Position numbers and translations under genes: made by a program
Shown: piece after piece, positions 17,321-25,360 of the stretch
Layout: the number at the start of each line of letters is the position of its first letter
How positions within the stretch are numbered: position 1 is the stretch's first letter
Notes under the pieces: model-generated
Database searches by the model: none
The model's input: only the letters and a program-made list of their open reading frames with translations
Told to the model about the DNA's origin: nothing
NCBI RefSeq assembly: GCF_030544485.1
Contig: NZ_CP130610.1
Location: 3,162,001-3,226,000 of the forward strand
Source of the DNA: Halomonas sp. HAL1
Lineage (GTDB): Bacteria; Pseudomonadota; Gammaproteobacteria; Pseudomonadales; Halomonadaceae
Direction: 5' to 3'
Length of the DNA: 64,000 nt

Positions 17321-20147
17321 AATCCTCGCGACTGTGCGGCTGCAGTTTCACCGCGACTTTACCTTAGAGGATGCCGAACACTGGGTAGACTATTACGCCA
17401 GCCTGGGGGTGAGTCATATCTATGCCTCACCGCTACAGGCATCACGTGCCGGTTCGCCCCATGGTTACGACGGCGTCGACCCCACACGCATCGACCCCGA
17501 GTTAGGCGGCGAGGCAGCGCTTGAGCGCTTAGTGTCACGGCTTCGCTCGCGCGGCATGGGGCTAATCCTTGATATTGTCCCCAACCATTTGGCGGTGGGT
17601 GGCTCACAAAACCAGTGGTGGCAGGACGTGCTGGCCTGGGGGAAGGATAGCCCCTATGCCGACTTCTTCGATATCGACTGGCACGCTGGCCTCAACAACG
17701 CCCTTAACAACGGTATCAACCACACCGACCCATCGCTTGTTGGAAAGCTGCTTGTGCCGTTCTTGGGTGACCCTTACGCCGAAATCCTGCATTCGGGTGA
17801 ATTAGAACTGAGCTACGACGCTGATACGGCGGGCTTCCATGTTGATTATCACGAACACCGTTTTCCCATCGACCCTCGTCATTACGGCGACATACTACGC
17901 TTTGCTGAGCACAACGTGCTGCACGAACAGGCGGCTTTTTTCGATGCCCTGCAGCAACGCGAAGACGCCTATACCGCCGCTGACGAGGCGCGTTATCAAC
18001 TAAGCAAAGTGATGGAATCCCCCGCTGCCCGGCAGTCGCTCGACGCTGTTCTGCCCCTGTTTGACGGTGCAAACCCCAACGGCGCCATTCGCCTGCATAA
18101 CTTACTTGAACGCCAGCATTACCGCTTGGCGTGGTGGCGCACCGCTTCTGATGAGATCAACTGGCGGCGTTTCTTCGATGTCACCGAACTGGGTGGGCTA
18201 CGCGTTGAAGTGCCGGAAGTGTTCGAGGCCGTTCATGCCCTGCCGTTACGTTTGGTCGAAGCGGGCTGGGTCGACGGCTTACGGGTCGACCACGTTGATG
18301 GACTTGCCGACCCACGCGGTTATTGCCTAAAGCTGCGCCAGCGCCTGGATGCCTTGCAAGCCAAGCGACCGGCCGATGTGCCTCTCCAAGTCGCTCTCTA
18401 TGTAGAAAAGATTTTGGGTGATGGCGAAACACTACATGACGACTGGGGCGTGGACGGCACCAGCGGTTATGAGTTTATGAACGAGGTCTCAGGCATACAG
18501 CACGACCCGGCCAGCGCCGCACCACTGCGCAAGCTTTGGCAGGAAATCAGTGGCCGAGACGTTGATTTTTCAACCGAGGTACGTCTGGCCAGGCGCGAGA
18601 TACTGACCTCACTGCTGGCCAGCGAATTCAATGCCTGTGCCAACGCCCTGCATGCCGTTGCCCGCGCCCAGCTTGCCAGCCGTGATATTACCCTGGCGGC
18701 CATCAGCCGGGCACTGGAAGCATTAATCGTTCACTTCCCCATTTACCGCAGCTATGCCGATGAGGCCGGGCGCCCCGCAGCCGATGCTCCCTTCTTCGCT
18801 CAGGCGATGCGAGGCGCTCGGCAGGCGCTAAATCCGCCAGATGTTGCAGTGCTCGAAGCGTTAGAGCGCTGGCTGGGCGGCGAAGCGCCTTGCGACATCG
18901 CTAAGGATGACGAGCGCCGATTGCGCCAGCGCGCCATAGTGCGCTTCCAGCAGCTCACCTCGCCGGTGGCGGCCAAGGCAGTGGAAGATACCGCGGGGTA
19001 TCGTAGCGCCGTGTTGATCTCGCGAAACGATGTGGGCTTTGATGGCGAGCACTTCAGCCATTCTCCCAAGCATTTTCATGAGGCGAATGCCCGGCGTGCC
19101 CGCCAGTTCCCCCGCACCATGGTGACCACCGCCACCCACGACCACAAGCGTGGCGAAGATGTTCGCGCGCGTTTAGCAGCACTCAGCGAGCACGCCACTC
19201 ACTTTGCGACAAACATTGAGCATTGGCGGCGGTTAGCCGCCCCGCTGCGCCGATCGTTGCCCAACGGGGTTGCTCCCTCACCGGGCGATGAACTGATTCT
19301 CTACCAAGTTCTTTTAGGGGCTTGGGCGCCAACGCTTGACCCGCTGGACAATGACGAGATGCAAACGTTTACCCAGCGGCTCGCTCAGTGGCAGCAAAAA
19401 GCCCTGCGCGAAGCCAAGTTACGCAGCCATTGGCTATGGCCAGATGATACTTATGAGTCCGCTTCTCAAGCGTTCCTTGAGGACTTACTGACCACGCCGC
19501 CCCTGCGCGATTCCATTGCAGCGGCGGCACGCACTATCGATCTACCGGGCGCCCTCAATGGCCTCGTACAGACGGTACTGCGCCTGACCGTACCCGGCGT
19601 GCCTGATCTTTACCAAGGTGGCGAATTCTGGGATTACAGCTTGGTCGATCCTGATAACCGCCGCCCCGTCGACCATGCTGCGCGTCAAGCAGCGCTTGAA
19701 GCGGCCCTAACGCCTACAGAGGCACTATTAACGTGGCGGGATGGACGAATAAAGCAAGCGCTCATCGCCCGGTTACTGGCGTTGCGCCATCGTCATCCGC
19801 GGCTATTTACCCACGGTGATTATCATCCTATCTCGGCAACCGGTGAGCATGCCGACCACGTGGTGGCATTTACCCGGCGTTACGCTGGCTACCGGTTGTT
19901 GGTGGTAGTACCCAGGCTGACAACTGCGCTGCTTGGCAACGCCGAACTACCGCATATTCCCCCGTCACACTGGGGAGATACTTTGCTACAGCCAGATGCT
20001 GGCGTTTGGCAGGGGATTTTGACCGAGTCTTCGCTGGAGATAGGCGACCACGGACTTCCTATTGCCTCCTTGCTGGCGGAACTACCCGTCGGTGTCTACC
20101 TGCGCGACGACGACACGGAGAGCAGTGGCGCTTGGGTTGCTTCTTGA
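17313..20147 (+). CDS. treY: Malto-oligosyltrehalose synthase (TreY)
   Basis: 944 residues, GH13. It isomerises the reducing-end alpha-1,4 bond of maltodextrins to the alpha,alpha-1,1 bond of trehalose. The start MNEILATVRLQFHRDF at 17313 overlaps the malQ stop by 8 bp; the frame upstream of it is malQ shadow. Catalytic-region motifs are LILDIVPNHLAVGG, VDGLRVDHVDGLADP, LYVEKILGDGE and TATHDHKRGEDVRARL, the last being characteristic of TreY. The large insert between residues about 270 and 560 is normal for the family. Confidence 0.92.
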   Translation: MNEILATVRLQFHRDFTLEDAEHWVDYYASLGVSHIYASPLQASRAGSPHGYDGVDPTRIDPELGGEAALERLVSRLRSRGMGLILDIVPNHLAVGGSQNQWWQDVLAWGKDSPYADFFDIDWHAGLNNALNNGINHTDPSLVGKLLVPFLGDPYAEILHSGELELSYDADTAGFHVDYHEHRFPIDPRHYGDILRFAEHNVLHEQAAFFDALQQREDAYTAADEARYQLSKVMESPAARQSLDAVLPLFDGANPNGAIRLHNLLERQHYRLAWWRTASDEINWRRFFDVTELGGLRVEVPEVFEAVHALPLRLVEAGWVDGLRVDHVDGLADPRGYCLKLRQRLDALQAKRPADVPLQVALYVEKILGDGETLHDDWGVDGTSGYEFMNEVSGIQHDPASAAPLRKLWQEISGRDVDFSTEVRLARREILTSLLASEFNACANALHAVARAQLASRDITLAAISRALEALIVHFPIYRSYADEAGRPAADAPFFAQAMRGARQALNPPDVAVLEALERWLGGEAPCDIAKDDERRLRQRAIVRFQQLTSPVAAKAVEDTAGYRSAVLISRNDVGFDGEHFSHSPKHFHEANARRARQFPRTMVTTATHDHKRGEDVRARLAALSEHATHFATNIEHWRRLAAPLRRSLPNGVAPSPGDELILYQVLLGAWAPTLDPLDNDEMQTFTQRLAQWQQKALREAKLRSHWLWPDDTYESASQAFLEDLLTTPPLRDSIAAAARTIDLPGALNGLVQTVLRLTVPGVPDLYQGGEFWDYSLVDPDNRRPVDHAARQAALEAALTPTEALLTWRDGRIKQALIARLLALRHRHPRLFTHGDYHPISATGEHADHVVAFTRRYAGYRLLVVVPRLTTALLGNAELPHIPPSHWGDTLLQPDAGVWQGILTESSLEIGDHGLPIASLLAELPVGVYLRDDDTESSGAWVAS

Positions 20148-20221
20148 TGACGTCAACACCCTGTCACATCGAAAACGAGCGTCGAAAACGAATTGTGAAA
20201 TAGCACATAGGATGAGCTGAC

Positions 20222-20830
20222 ATGACTGACGAAGAACGCGTACGTCAACTGGCCTACAGCATCTGGGAAGCTGAAGGACGCCCCGAAGGCCAACAGCAAC
20301 GCCATTGGGACAGAGCGTTAAAGATCGTTGCCGCTGAGCAAGCAGCCAGTAACGACGCCGATTTGGAAGAAGTCGGTGAGCCTCTGGACGAAACACCTAT
20401 CTTGGAGGAGGACTTGCCGCTAGAGGATGACGAGGTGGGCATACAGGAGAACCGTTTACCGCTGGAAGACCCCGACGGCGACCCCGCCTTTGATGAAGCT
20501 CCCTTTCGCGACGACACCGTAGTCGGGCAGGATCTGCCGGTACAGGATCGTGGCCATCCGCCCCAGGCACCCACCGATCCCGACGCTACAGCGAGTTCGA
20601 TGGAGCCACTGCCTGAGGACTCCGCCACGGTGGCGCGTACCCGCCGCCCGCGGCGTAGCAGCGACCCGCTGGCCGCTAGCGAAGAGACGAACACAACTAA
20701 GACAGCCAACACACCTAAGAAAGCGGGTAAGGCGGCAACGGCTAAAAAGACAGATGCCAAGACAGCGAAAAAAGTGACACCAAAGGCGAAGAAAACCAAC
20801 ACGCCTAAGACAAGCGACCCCGAGAGTTAA
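20222..20830 (+). CDS. DUF2934 protein with acidic middle and lysine-rich histone-H1-like tail
   Basis: 202 residues in three blocks. Residues 1-40 match the DUF2934 pattern (RVRQLAYSIWEAEGRPEGQQ, then HWDRA). Residues about 45-130 are strongly acidic and proline-rich (EEDLPLEDDEVG). From about 155 to the end is a Lys/Ala/Thr tail built of KKAGKAATAKKTDAKTAKK-like repeats, as in bacterial histone-H1-like proteins. No signal peptide or membrane segment is seen. It sits between treY and glgX, all on one strand. DUF2934 proteins have no settled function; the tail suggests nucleic-acid or polyanion binding, which is inference. Confidence 0.7.
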   Translation: MTDEERVRQLAYSIWEAEGRPEGQQQRHWDRALKIVAAEQAASNDADLEEVGEPLDETPILEEDLPLEDDEVGIQENRLPLEDPDGDPAFDEAPFRDDTVVGQDLPVQDRGHPPQAPTDPDATASSMEPLPEDSATVARTRRPRRSSDPLAASEETNTTKTANTPKKAGKAATAKKTDAKTAKKVTPKAKKTNTPKTSDPES

Positions 20831-20923
20831 AAGCTTTTTTTTAAAAACGGTCGTTAAAAGCTGTTGTTAAGAAATGTCGTTAAAAACGCTTGTTAACAAA
20901 CAGACGTTAAAACGTTAGCTAAC
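20825..20923 (+). repeat. Short imperfect GTTAA(A) repeats after the DUF2934 gene
   Basis: The stretch from the stop codon to just before glgX contains seven or so copies of GTTAA or GTTAAAA spaced 9-20 bases apart. The copies include GTTAAAAGC twice and GTTAAAA followed by CG. The spacing is irregular, so this is a degenerate tandem array rather than a precise repeat. Confidence 0.55.
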
Positions 20924-20957
20924 TCCCAAGTGCCCGAATGGCCCAAGGATGAATGCA

Positions 20958-23156
20958 ATGAATACAAGCCACCCCTCGCGGGACAGCGATAAGTCCGTTG
21001 CCGCCGACGAAACCCCAAGCGTTATGCGGCACGCACGTGTTCACGAAGGGTCGTCGTTTCCTTTAGGGGCGACCTGGGATGGGCTAGGCGTTAATTTCGC
21101 GCTGTTCTCCGCGAATGCCACCCGAGTTGAACTATGCCTGTTTGATGAAACCGGCGAACAGGAAGTGGCGCGTGTTGAGCTGCCCGAATACACCGATGAA
21201 GTTTGGCATGGCTACCTACCCGACGCCCGCCCCGGCCAGCTTTACGGTTACCGTGTGCATGGGCCTTACGCGCCCGAGGAAGGCCACCGTTTCAACCCCA
21301 ACAAGCTGCTGCTCGACCCTTACGCCAAGCAGATTGTGGGTGACCTGCAATGGGATGAAGCGCTGTTTGGTTACACCATCGGCCATCCCGATGGTGATTT
21401 AAGTTTCGATGAGCGGGACAGTGCACCGTTTATGCCACGTTGCCGAGTAATCGACCCGGCCTTCACCTGGGGGCGCTCACGAGGCGTGCAGCTGCCTTGG
21501 GATCACACCATTGTTTATGAGACCCATGTGCGTGGCTACACCATGCGTCATCCGTCGGTGCCGGAAGCACTTCGCGGTACCTTTGCCGGGCTGATGGTCA
21601 ACGATGTGGTTGACTACATCCGCTCGCTTGGCGTGTCGTCAGTGGAGCTATTGCCGATCCACGCCTTCGTTGATGATCAGCGCTTGTTAGAGCAAGGGCT
21701 ACGCAATTACTGGGGCTACAACACGCTCGGTTTTTTCGCCCCCCATTCGCGCTATATCTCTGGCGACAGCATTAATGAATTTAAAGAGTTGGTGGCGCGC
21801 TATCATGCCGCCGACCTTGAGGTCATCCTCGATGTGGTCTACAACCACACCGCCGAGGGCAACGAACTAGGCCCCACCCTTTCCCTTAAGGGCATCGACA
21901 ACGCCTCTTACTATCGGCTGATGCCCGACGAACTGCGCTACTACATCGACGATACCGGCACGGGTAACACCCTTAATCTGAGCCATCAGCGTGTGTTGCA
22001 AATGGTCGCTGACTCACTGCGCTACTGGGCCACCGAGATGCGTGTTGATGGTTTCCGCTTTGACTTGGCGACCATTCTTGGCCGCGAACCCCACGGCTTC
22101 GACGAGGGCGGCGGTTTTCTCGACTCTTGCCGACAGGATCCCGTTCTAAGCCAAGTCAAGCTAATTGCCGAACCCTGGGACTGCGGACCCGGCGGCTACC
22201 AAGTCGGTGGCTTTCCGCCGGGCTGGGCGGAGTGGAATGACCGCTACCGGGATACGGTACGCGCGTTCTGGCGCGGCGATGAAGGGCAGTTACCGGAGCT
22301 TGCTACCCGGCTAATGGCGTCGGCGGATTTCTTCAAGCGGCGTGGACGGCGGCCTTTCGCCTCGGTCAACTTCGTGACGGCCCACGATGGCTATACCCTT
22401 TTTGATCTGGTGGCCTACAACGATAAGCATAACGAGGCGAACGGTGAGGATAACAAGGATGGCCATGGCCACAATTTATCGTGGAACCATGGCGTCGAAG
22501 GCCCTACTGACGATGAGGATATCCAGGCATTACGGCTGCGTCAGATCCGTAACTTTATCGCTACCACGCTGTTCTCCCAAGGCACGCCGATGCTGCTGGC
22601 AGGCGATGAACTTCTACGCACCCAGCAAGGCAACAATAACGCCTACTGCCAGGATAACGAGATCAGCTGGGTGGACTGGAACTTAGACGGTGACGCCCAC
22701 GCCATGATTGAGTACCTGAGGCGGGTGATCGCGCTGCGATTGCGCTACCCCATCCTGCGGCGAGGTCGCTTCCTTTCCGGTGAGTACAACGAAGAAATGG
22801 GGCTCAAGGAAGTAACATGGCTGGCCCCGGACGGTGCCGAAATGGATATTGAGCGCTGGGAAGATACCGAGGCGCGCACACTCGGCCTCTTACTCGATGG
22901 TCGCGCCCAGCCTTCCGGCATACGCCGTGCGGGGGCCGATGTCACCTTGCTGCTAATTTTCAATGCGCACCACGAGGCCGTCGCTTTTCAACTACCGGCC
23001 GCCCCGAGTGGTAGCGGATGGTTATGCCGCCTCGACACCAGCCAAACCATTGAGGAAGCCCCCTTCCAGCGCGCCTTTGGTGAGGAACATAGGATGGAAG
23101 GTCGTTCACTGGCCCTGCTAGAGCTCGTACAGCACGGCGAAGGCGTCGTTACCTAG
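20958..23156 (+). CDS. glgX: Glycogen debranching enzyme (GlgX/TreX type)
   Basis: 732 residues, GH13 isoamylase type; hydrolyses alpha-1,6 branch points, supplying linear chains to MalQ and TreY. There is an N-terminal CBM48 domain (PLGATWDGLGVNFALFS), then the nucleophile region VDGFRFDLATILGR, the acid/base region LIAEPWDCGPGGYQ and NFVTAHDGYTLFDLV. The start at 20958 was chosen because the AAGGA site overlaps the upstream ATG at 20949 and is correctly spaced only for the second. It may use promoter elements in the repeat region upstream or be read through from treY. Confidence 0.92.
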   Translation: MNTSHPSRDSDKSVAADETPSVMRHARVHEGSSFPLGATWDGLGVNFALFSANATRVELCLFDETGEQEVARVELPEYTDEVWHGYLPDARPGQLYGYRVHGPYAPEEGHRFNPNKLLLDPYAKQIVGDLQWDEALFGYTIGHPDGDLSFDERDSAPFMPRCRVIDPAFTWGRSRGVQLPWDHTIVYETHVRGYTMRHPSVPEALRGTFAGLMVNDVVDYIRSLGVSSVELLPIHAFVDDQRLLEQGLRNYWGYNTLGFFAPHSRYISGDSINEFKELVARYHAADLEVILDVVYNHTAEGNELGPTLSLKGIDNASYYRLMPDELRYYIDDTGTGNTLNLSHQRVLQMVADSLRYWATEMRVDGFRFDLATILGREPHGFDEGGGFLDSCRQDPVLSQVKLIAEPWDCGPGGYQVGGFPPGWAEWNDRYRDTVRAFWRGDEGQLPELATRLMASADFFKRRGRRPFASVNFVTAHDGYTLFDLVAYNDKHNEANGEDNKDGHGHNLSWNHGVEGPTDDEDIQALRLRQIRNFIATTLFSQGTPMLLAGDELLRTQQGNNNAYCQDNEISWVDWNLDGDAHAMIEYLRRVIALRLRYPILRRGRFLSGEYNEEMGLKEVTWLAPDGAEMDIERWEDTEARTLGLLLDGRAQPSGIRRAGADVTLLLIFNAHHEAVAFQLPAAPSGSGWLCRLDTSQTIEEAPFQRAFGEEHRMEGRSLALLELVQHGEGVVT

Positions 23157-23214
23157 ATATAAGGCGGCGCGGATACCTTCGCTGTCGTTTTCGCGCTGCA
23201 AGGAGAAGCATGCG

Positions 23215-25242
23215 ATGAGTTCACCTGTCTATCCCACGTCCGGGGCTCTCCCGGCACAGAGTCAACACCAGGACCATGGCCTAGCGGCCACCCATGCCCC
23301 GCGCATTGCCATTGAAGCCGTCACCCCTTCCCTGGATCAAGGGCGCTTTGCGACCAAGGCCATCGTTAACGAAACGGTAGTGGTGAAAGCAACCATCTTC
23401 GCGGACGGACACGATGTGCTGGCAGCGGCTATCTGCTGGCATGACGATGAGGGGCAGCAACAGCGCGCGCCCATGAGCCAGGTCGAGCCCCTCGGCCTGG
23501 ATGTATGGGAAGGGAGTTTCACCCCTCTCCGGGTGGGCCGCCATGGTTTTATTATTGAAGCCTGGTGGGATGTGTATGCCACTTATCACTACGAACTTGC
23601 CAAGAAACACCAGGCGGGGGTTCCCATCGGGCTCGAACTGGAAGAAGGCAGACAACTGGTGGAACAAGCCGCCGAGCGTAGCGAAGGAACGCTTTATGAA
23701 TCACTGTCTGACCTCCTTGAGCAATTCCGGCTGGTGCAGAATGATGCAGACCGCGTCGCGCTGCTATTAGATGATGAAACCACTAGATTGATGCACGAAG
23801 CGGATACTCGTCCGCACCTAACCAGAAGCGACGCCCTCTATCCGCTCGAAGTCGAACGGCTTAAAGCGCGTTTTGCCAGCTGGTACGAACTGTTCCCCCG
23901 CTCGGAAACCGACGATCCCAATCGCCACGGCACGTTCAAGGATGTGCACAGGCGGCTACCGTTAATCCGCGACATGGGCTTTGACGTACTCTATTTTCCG
24001 CCTATCCATCCCATCGGTCGGGCGTATCGCAAAGGGCCTAACAACAGCCTTGAAGCCGGGCCGAACGACCCAGGCAGCCCTTACGCCATTGGTAGCGAAG
24101 AAGGCGGACATGACGCCATCCATCCTGAACTTGGCACCCGCGAAGATTTCCGCGATCTGGTGCGTGTCGCGGCGGATCATGGCCTAGAGATAGCGCTCGA
24201 TTTTGCCATTCAGTGTTCACCGGATCACCCCTGGCTAAAGGAGCACCCCGGCTGGTTCTCCTGGCGGCCCGACGGCTCAATTCGCTATGCAGAGAACCCG
24301 CCAAAGAAATATCAGGATATTGTCAACGTCGATTTCTACGCCGAAGAAGCGATTCCCTCGCTGTGGCTTGAACTGCGCAATGTGGTTCAAGGCTGGGTCG
24401 ATGAAGGGGTAAAGATATTTCGGGTTGATAACCCACACACCAAGCCGCTGCCCTTTTGGGAATGGTTAATTGCCGATCTTCGCCAACGTGATCCCGATGT
24501 GATTTTCCTGGCGGAGGCCTTTACCCGCCCGGCCATGATGCTGCGCCTGGGCAAGCTGGGCTTCACGCAGAGTTATACCTATTTTACTTGGCGCCATACC
24601 AAGGCGGAGTTAACCGAATACTTCACGCAACTCAATGAATCGCCCCTGCGTGACGGCTATCGGCCCAACTTTTTCGTTAACACACCGGATATCAATCCCT
24701 ATTTTCTGCAATCGTCTGGGCGGGCGGGATTCCTGATTCGCGCGGCGCTGGCCACCATGGGATCAGGATTGTGGGGCATGTACTCCGGCTTTGAACTCTG
24801 CGAAGGCGCACCGGTACCCGACAAGGAGGAATACCTCGATTCAGAGAAGTACCAGATTCGCCTGCGCGACTATAGCGCCCCCGGCAACATCATCTATGAG
24901 ATCGCCCAACTCAACCGCATCCGTCGCGAGAATCCGGCGCTGCATAGCCATCTTGGGCTGACCTTCCATGCGGTACACAACGACCGGCTTCTTCTCTTCG
25001 CCAAGCGCACCGAACTAAGCGACGAGGCCATCTTGGTCGCCGTCAACCTTGACCCGTTTGAGCCTCAGGAGGGCGCCTTTGAGTTGCCCATGGCGCTATT
25101 CGAACTTCCCGATGAGGCGGCGCTGCATGTGGAGGATCTCATGAGTGGCCGTCAATGGACTTGGCATGGCAAATGGCAATCGATGCACTTAGACCCCAGC
25201 GTTATGCCGTTCGCCATTTGGCGACTTCGCCCGGTTCACTAG
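23215..25242 (+). CDS. glgE: Maltose-1-phosphate maltosyltransferase (GlgE)
   Basis: 675 residues, GH13_3. It adds maltosyl units from maltose-1-phosphate to alpha-glucan, the key step of the GlgE route. The N-terminal beta domain and helical insert (residues about 30-220) are followed by the barrel. This contains the diagnostic FRVDNPHTKPLPFWEWLI with the aspartate nucleophile, FLAEAFTRPAMM with the acid/base glutamate, and SYTYFTWRHTKAEL. An AAGGAG site serves the ATG at 23215; a three-codon ATG CGA TGA lies directly in front, overlapping the start. The last codons and stop lie in the first unit of a 15-bp tandem repeat. Confidence 0.94.
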   Translation: MSSPVYPTSGALPAQSQHQDHGLAATHAPRIAIEAVTPSLDQGRFATKAIVNETVVVKATIFADGHDVLAAAICWHDDEGQQQRAPMSQVEPLGLDVWEGSFTPLRVGRHGFIIEAWWDVYATYHYELAKKHQAGVPIGLELEEGRQLVEQAAERSEGTLYESLSDLLEQFRLVQNDADRVALLLDDETTRLMHEADTRPHLTRSDALYPLEVERLKARFASWYELFPRSETDDPNRHGTFKDVHRRLPLIRDMGFDVLYFPPIHPIGRAYRKGPNNSLEAGPNDPGSPYAIGSEEGGHDAIHPELGTREDFRDLVRVAADHGLEIALDFAIQCSPDHPWLKEHPGWFSWRPDGSIRYAENPPKKYQDIVNVDFYAEEAIPSLWLELRNVVQGWVDEGVKIFRVDNPHTKPLPFWEWLIADLRQRDPDVIFLAEAFTRPAMMLRLGKLGFTQSYTYFTWRHTKAELTEYFTQLNESPLRDGYRPNFFVNTPDINPYFLQSSGRAGFLIRAALATMGSGLWGMYSGFELCEGAPVPDKEEYLDSEKYQIRLRDYSAPGNIIYEIAQLNRIRRENPALHSHLGLTFHAVHNDRLLLFAKRTELSDEAILVAVNLDPFEPQEGAFELPMALFELPDEAALHVEDLMSGRQWTWHGKWQSMHLDPSVMPFAIWRLRPVH

Positions 25243-25290
25243 CTTCCGGTTCACTAGCTACCGGTTTATTAGCTACCGGTTTATTAACAA
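25231..25290 (+). repeat. Four 15-bp tandem repeats spanning the glgE stop codon
   Basis: Four consecutive 15-bp units start at 25231, 25246, 25261 and 25276. Units 1 and 2 are CCGGTTCACTAGCTT/A, unit 3 is CCGGTTTATTAGCTA and unit 4 is CCGGTTTATTAACAA. Unit 1 encodes the last residues Pro-Val-His and the TAG stop of glgE. Because the unit is a multiple of three, every copy repeats an in-frame stop. Confidence 0.88.
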
Positions 25291-25360
25291 CGGTATTGGC
25301 TTGGAAGCCGCTAGTTCATGTCAATTGTTACCTAATGATCAAAGCAGAGAGGGTAAGCCA

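Noticed and set aside
23210..23218. Three-codon ATG CGA TGA overlapping the glgE start, possible attenuating mini-ORF
   Set aside because: It is too short to support by sequence alone; ATG-proximal coincidences of this type are common.
25231..25290. CRISPR-like array
   Set aside because: The 15-bp units are directly adjacent with no unique spacers and no cas genes; it is a minisatellite.
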